Source: Gracilaria gracilis
Lineage: Eukaryota; Rhodophyta; Florideophyceae; Gracilariales; Gracilariaceae
Assembly: GCA_030374805.1 (NCBI GenBank)
Contig: JARGSG010000220.1
Span: 1-64,000 of the forward strand
DNA: 64,000 nt
Reading direction: 5' to 3'
Within the stretch, counting starts at the first letter, position 1, and every line of letters starts with the position of its first letter. The notes beneath the pieces are model-generated. The model made no database searches. It was not told the DNA's origin and saw nothing but the letters and a program-made list of their open reading frames with translations. This document shows, one piece after another, positions 63,814-64,000 of this stretch. A program made the position numbers and the translations under genes.

Positions 63814-64000
63814 GTTGACCATATCTCAGCTGAGCCCTTAATTCGGAGTGAGATCAGCGCATATGCAGGAGATTCCTAACACCTTACGTAATGATCATCT
63901 TGAATGATATTACGTAAGAGTGTCATGGGCCAACCTGCCAGGCGACTGACATACATGAAGACGCACTCAATTGCATCTGCGTGAGAATAAAACGTACCGA
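63814..64000. other. Right-edge flank with inverted repeat
   Basis: Probably the original 3' flank of the secreted-protein gene. Arms CTTACGTAAT and ATTACGTAAG (about 63883-63892 and 63909-63918) form a hairpin holding two TTACGTAA sites; pairing extends imperfectly to 63879-63923. No gene is seen. Confidence 0.4.

Noticed and set aside
1-64000. CRISPR arrays, rRNA genes, bacterial operons
   Set aside because: No regularly spaced repeats, no rRNA-like sequence and no operon-like gene packing were seen. The window is eukaryotic.

Overview
This is a eukaryotic window. It has no bacterial operons or ribosome-binding sites, and it carries intron-split genes, a TATA box and seven LTR retrotransposons. 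About five sixths of the 64 kb is LTR-element DNA of two superfamilies, Ty3/gypsy (here A, B, F, G) and Ty1/copia (here C, D, E1, E2). The few non-element genes are short, intron-poor or have tiny introns, and several encode small secreted proteins. Together with the style of the gypsy chromodomain elements this looks most like a repeat-rich protist, for example a Perkinsus-like alveolate or an oomycete. That placement is inference and weak.

Layout. 1-8223: 3' part of gypsy element A (+), followed inside the element by a 492-codon gene on the opposite strand, then its 3' LTR. 8224-8879: small ORFs of unknown meaning. 8880-14162: gypsy element G (-), full length with LTRs and a GCACC target duplication. 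14163-17224: a possible secreted-protein relic and a PIF/Harbinger DNA transposase relic (+). 17225-22208: copia element D (-), two LTRs. 22209-24581: a small ORF and a decayed secreted integrin-beta-like (vWA) gene (-). 24587-43351: old copia element C (-), target duplication ATGTA, split by younger gypsy element B (30109-41505, +), target duplication AACCA. 43655-49957: copia element E1 (-). 49958-53264: a three-exon gene of unknown function and AT-rich DNA with nested palindromes. 53265 to about 57545: copia element E2 (-), sister of E1 and cut off in gag. 57876-58430: a secreted-protein gene with its own TATA box. 58448-63776: gypsy element F (-), flanked by an odd 37-bp direct repeat that copies the end of the secreted-protein gene.

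Relative ages from my hand comparison of LTR pairs: B youngest (about 5 percent different), E1 about 6 percent over a short overlap, D about 9, G about 11, C about 15. C being older than B fits B lying inside C.

The most interesting theme is a gene carried backwards between pol and the 3' LTR. Gypsy elements A and B share homologous antisense proteins although their pol regions have diverged. The unrelated copia element C carries a different antisense gene in the same place. A second theme is that copia elements C and D start gag at the ATG that lies inside the primer-binding site for a half initiator-Met tRNA.
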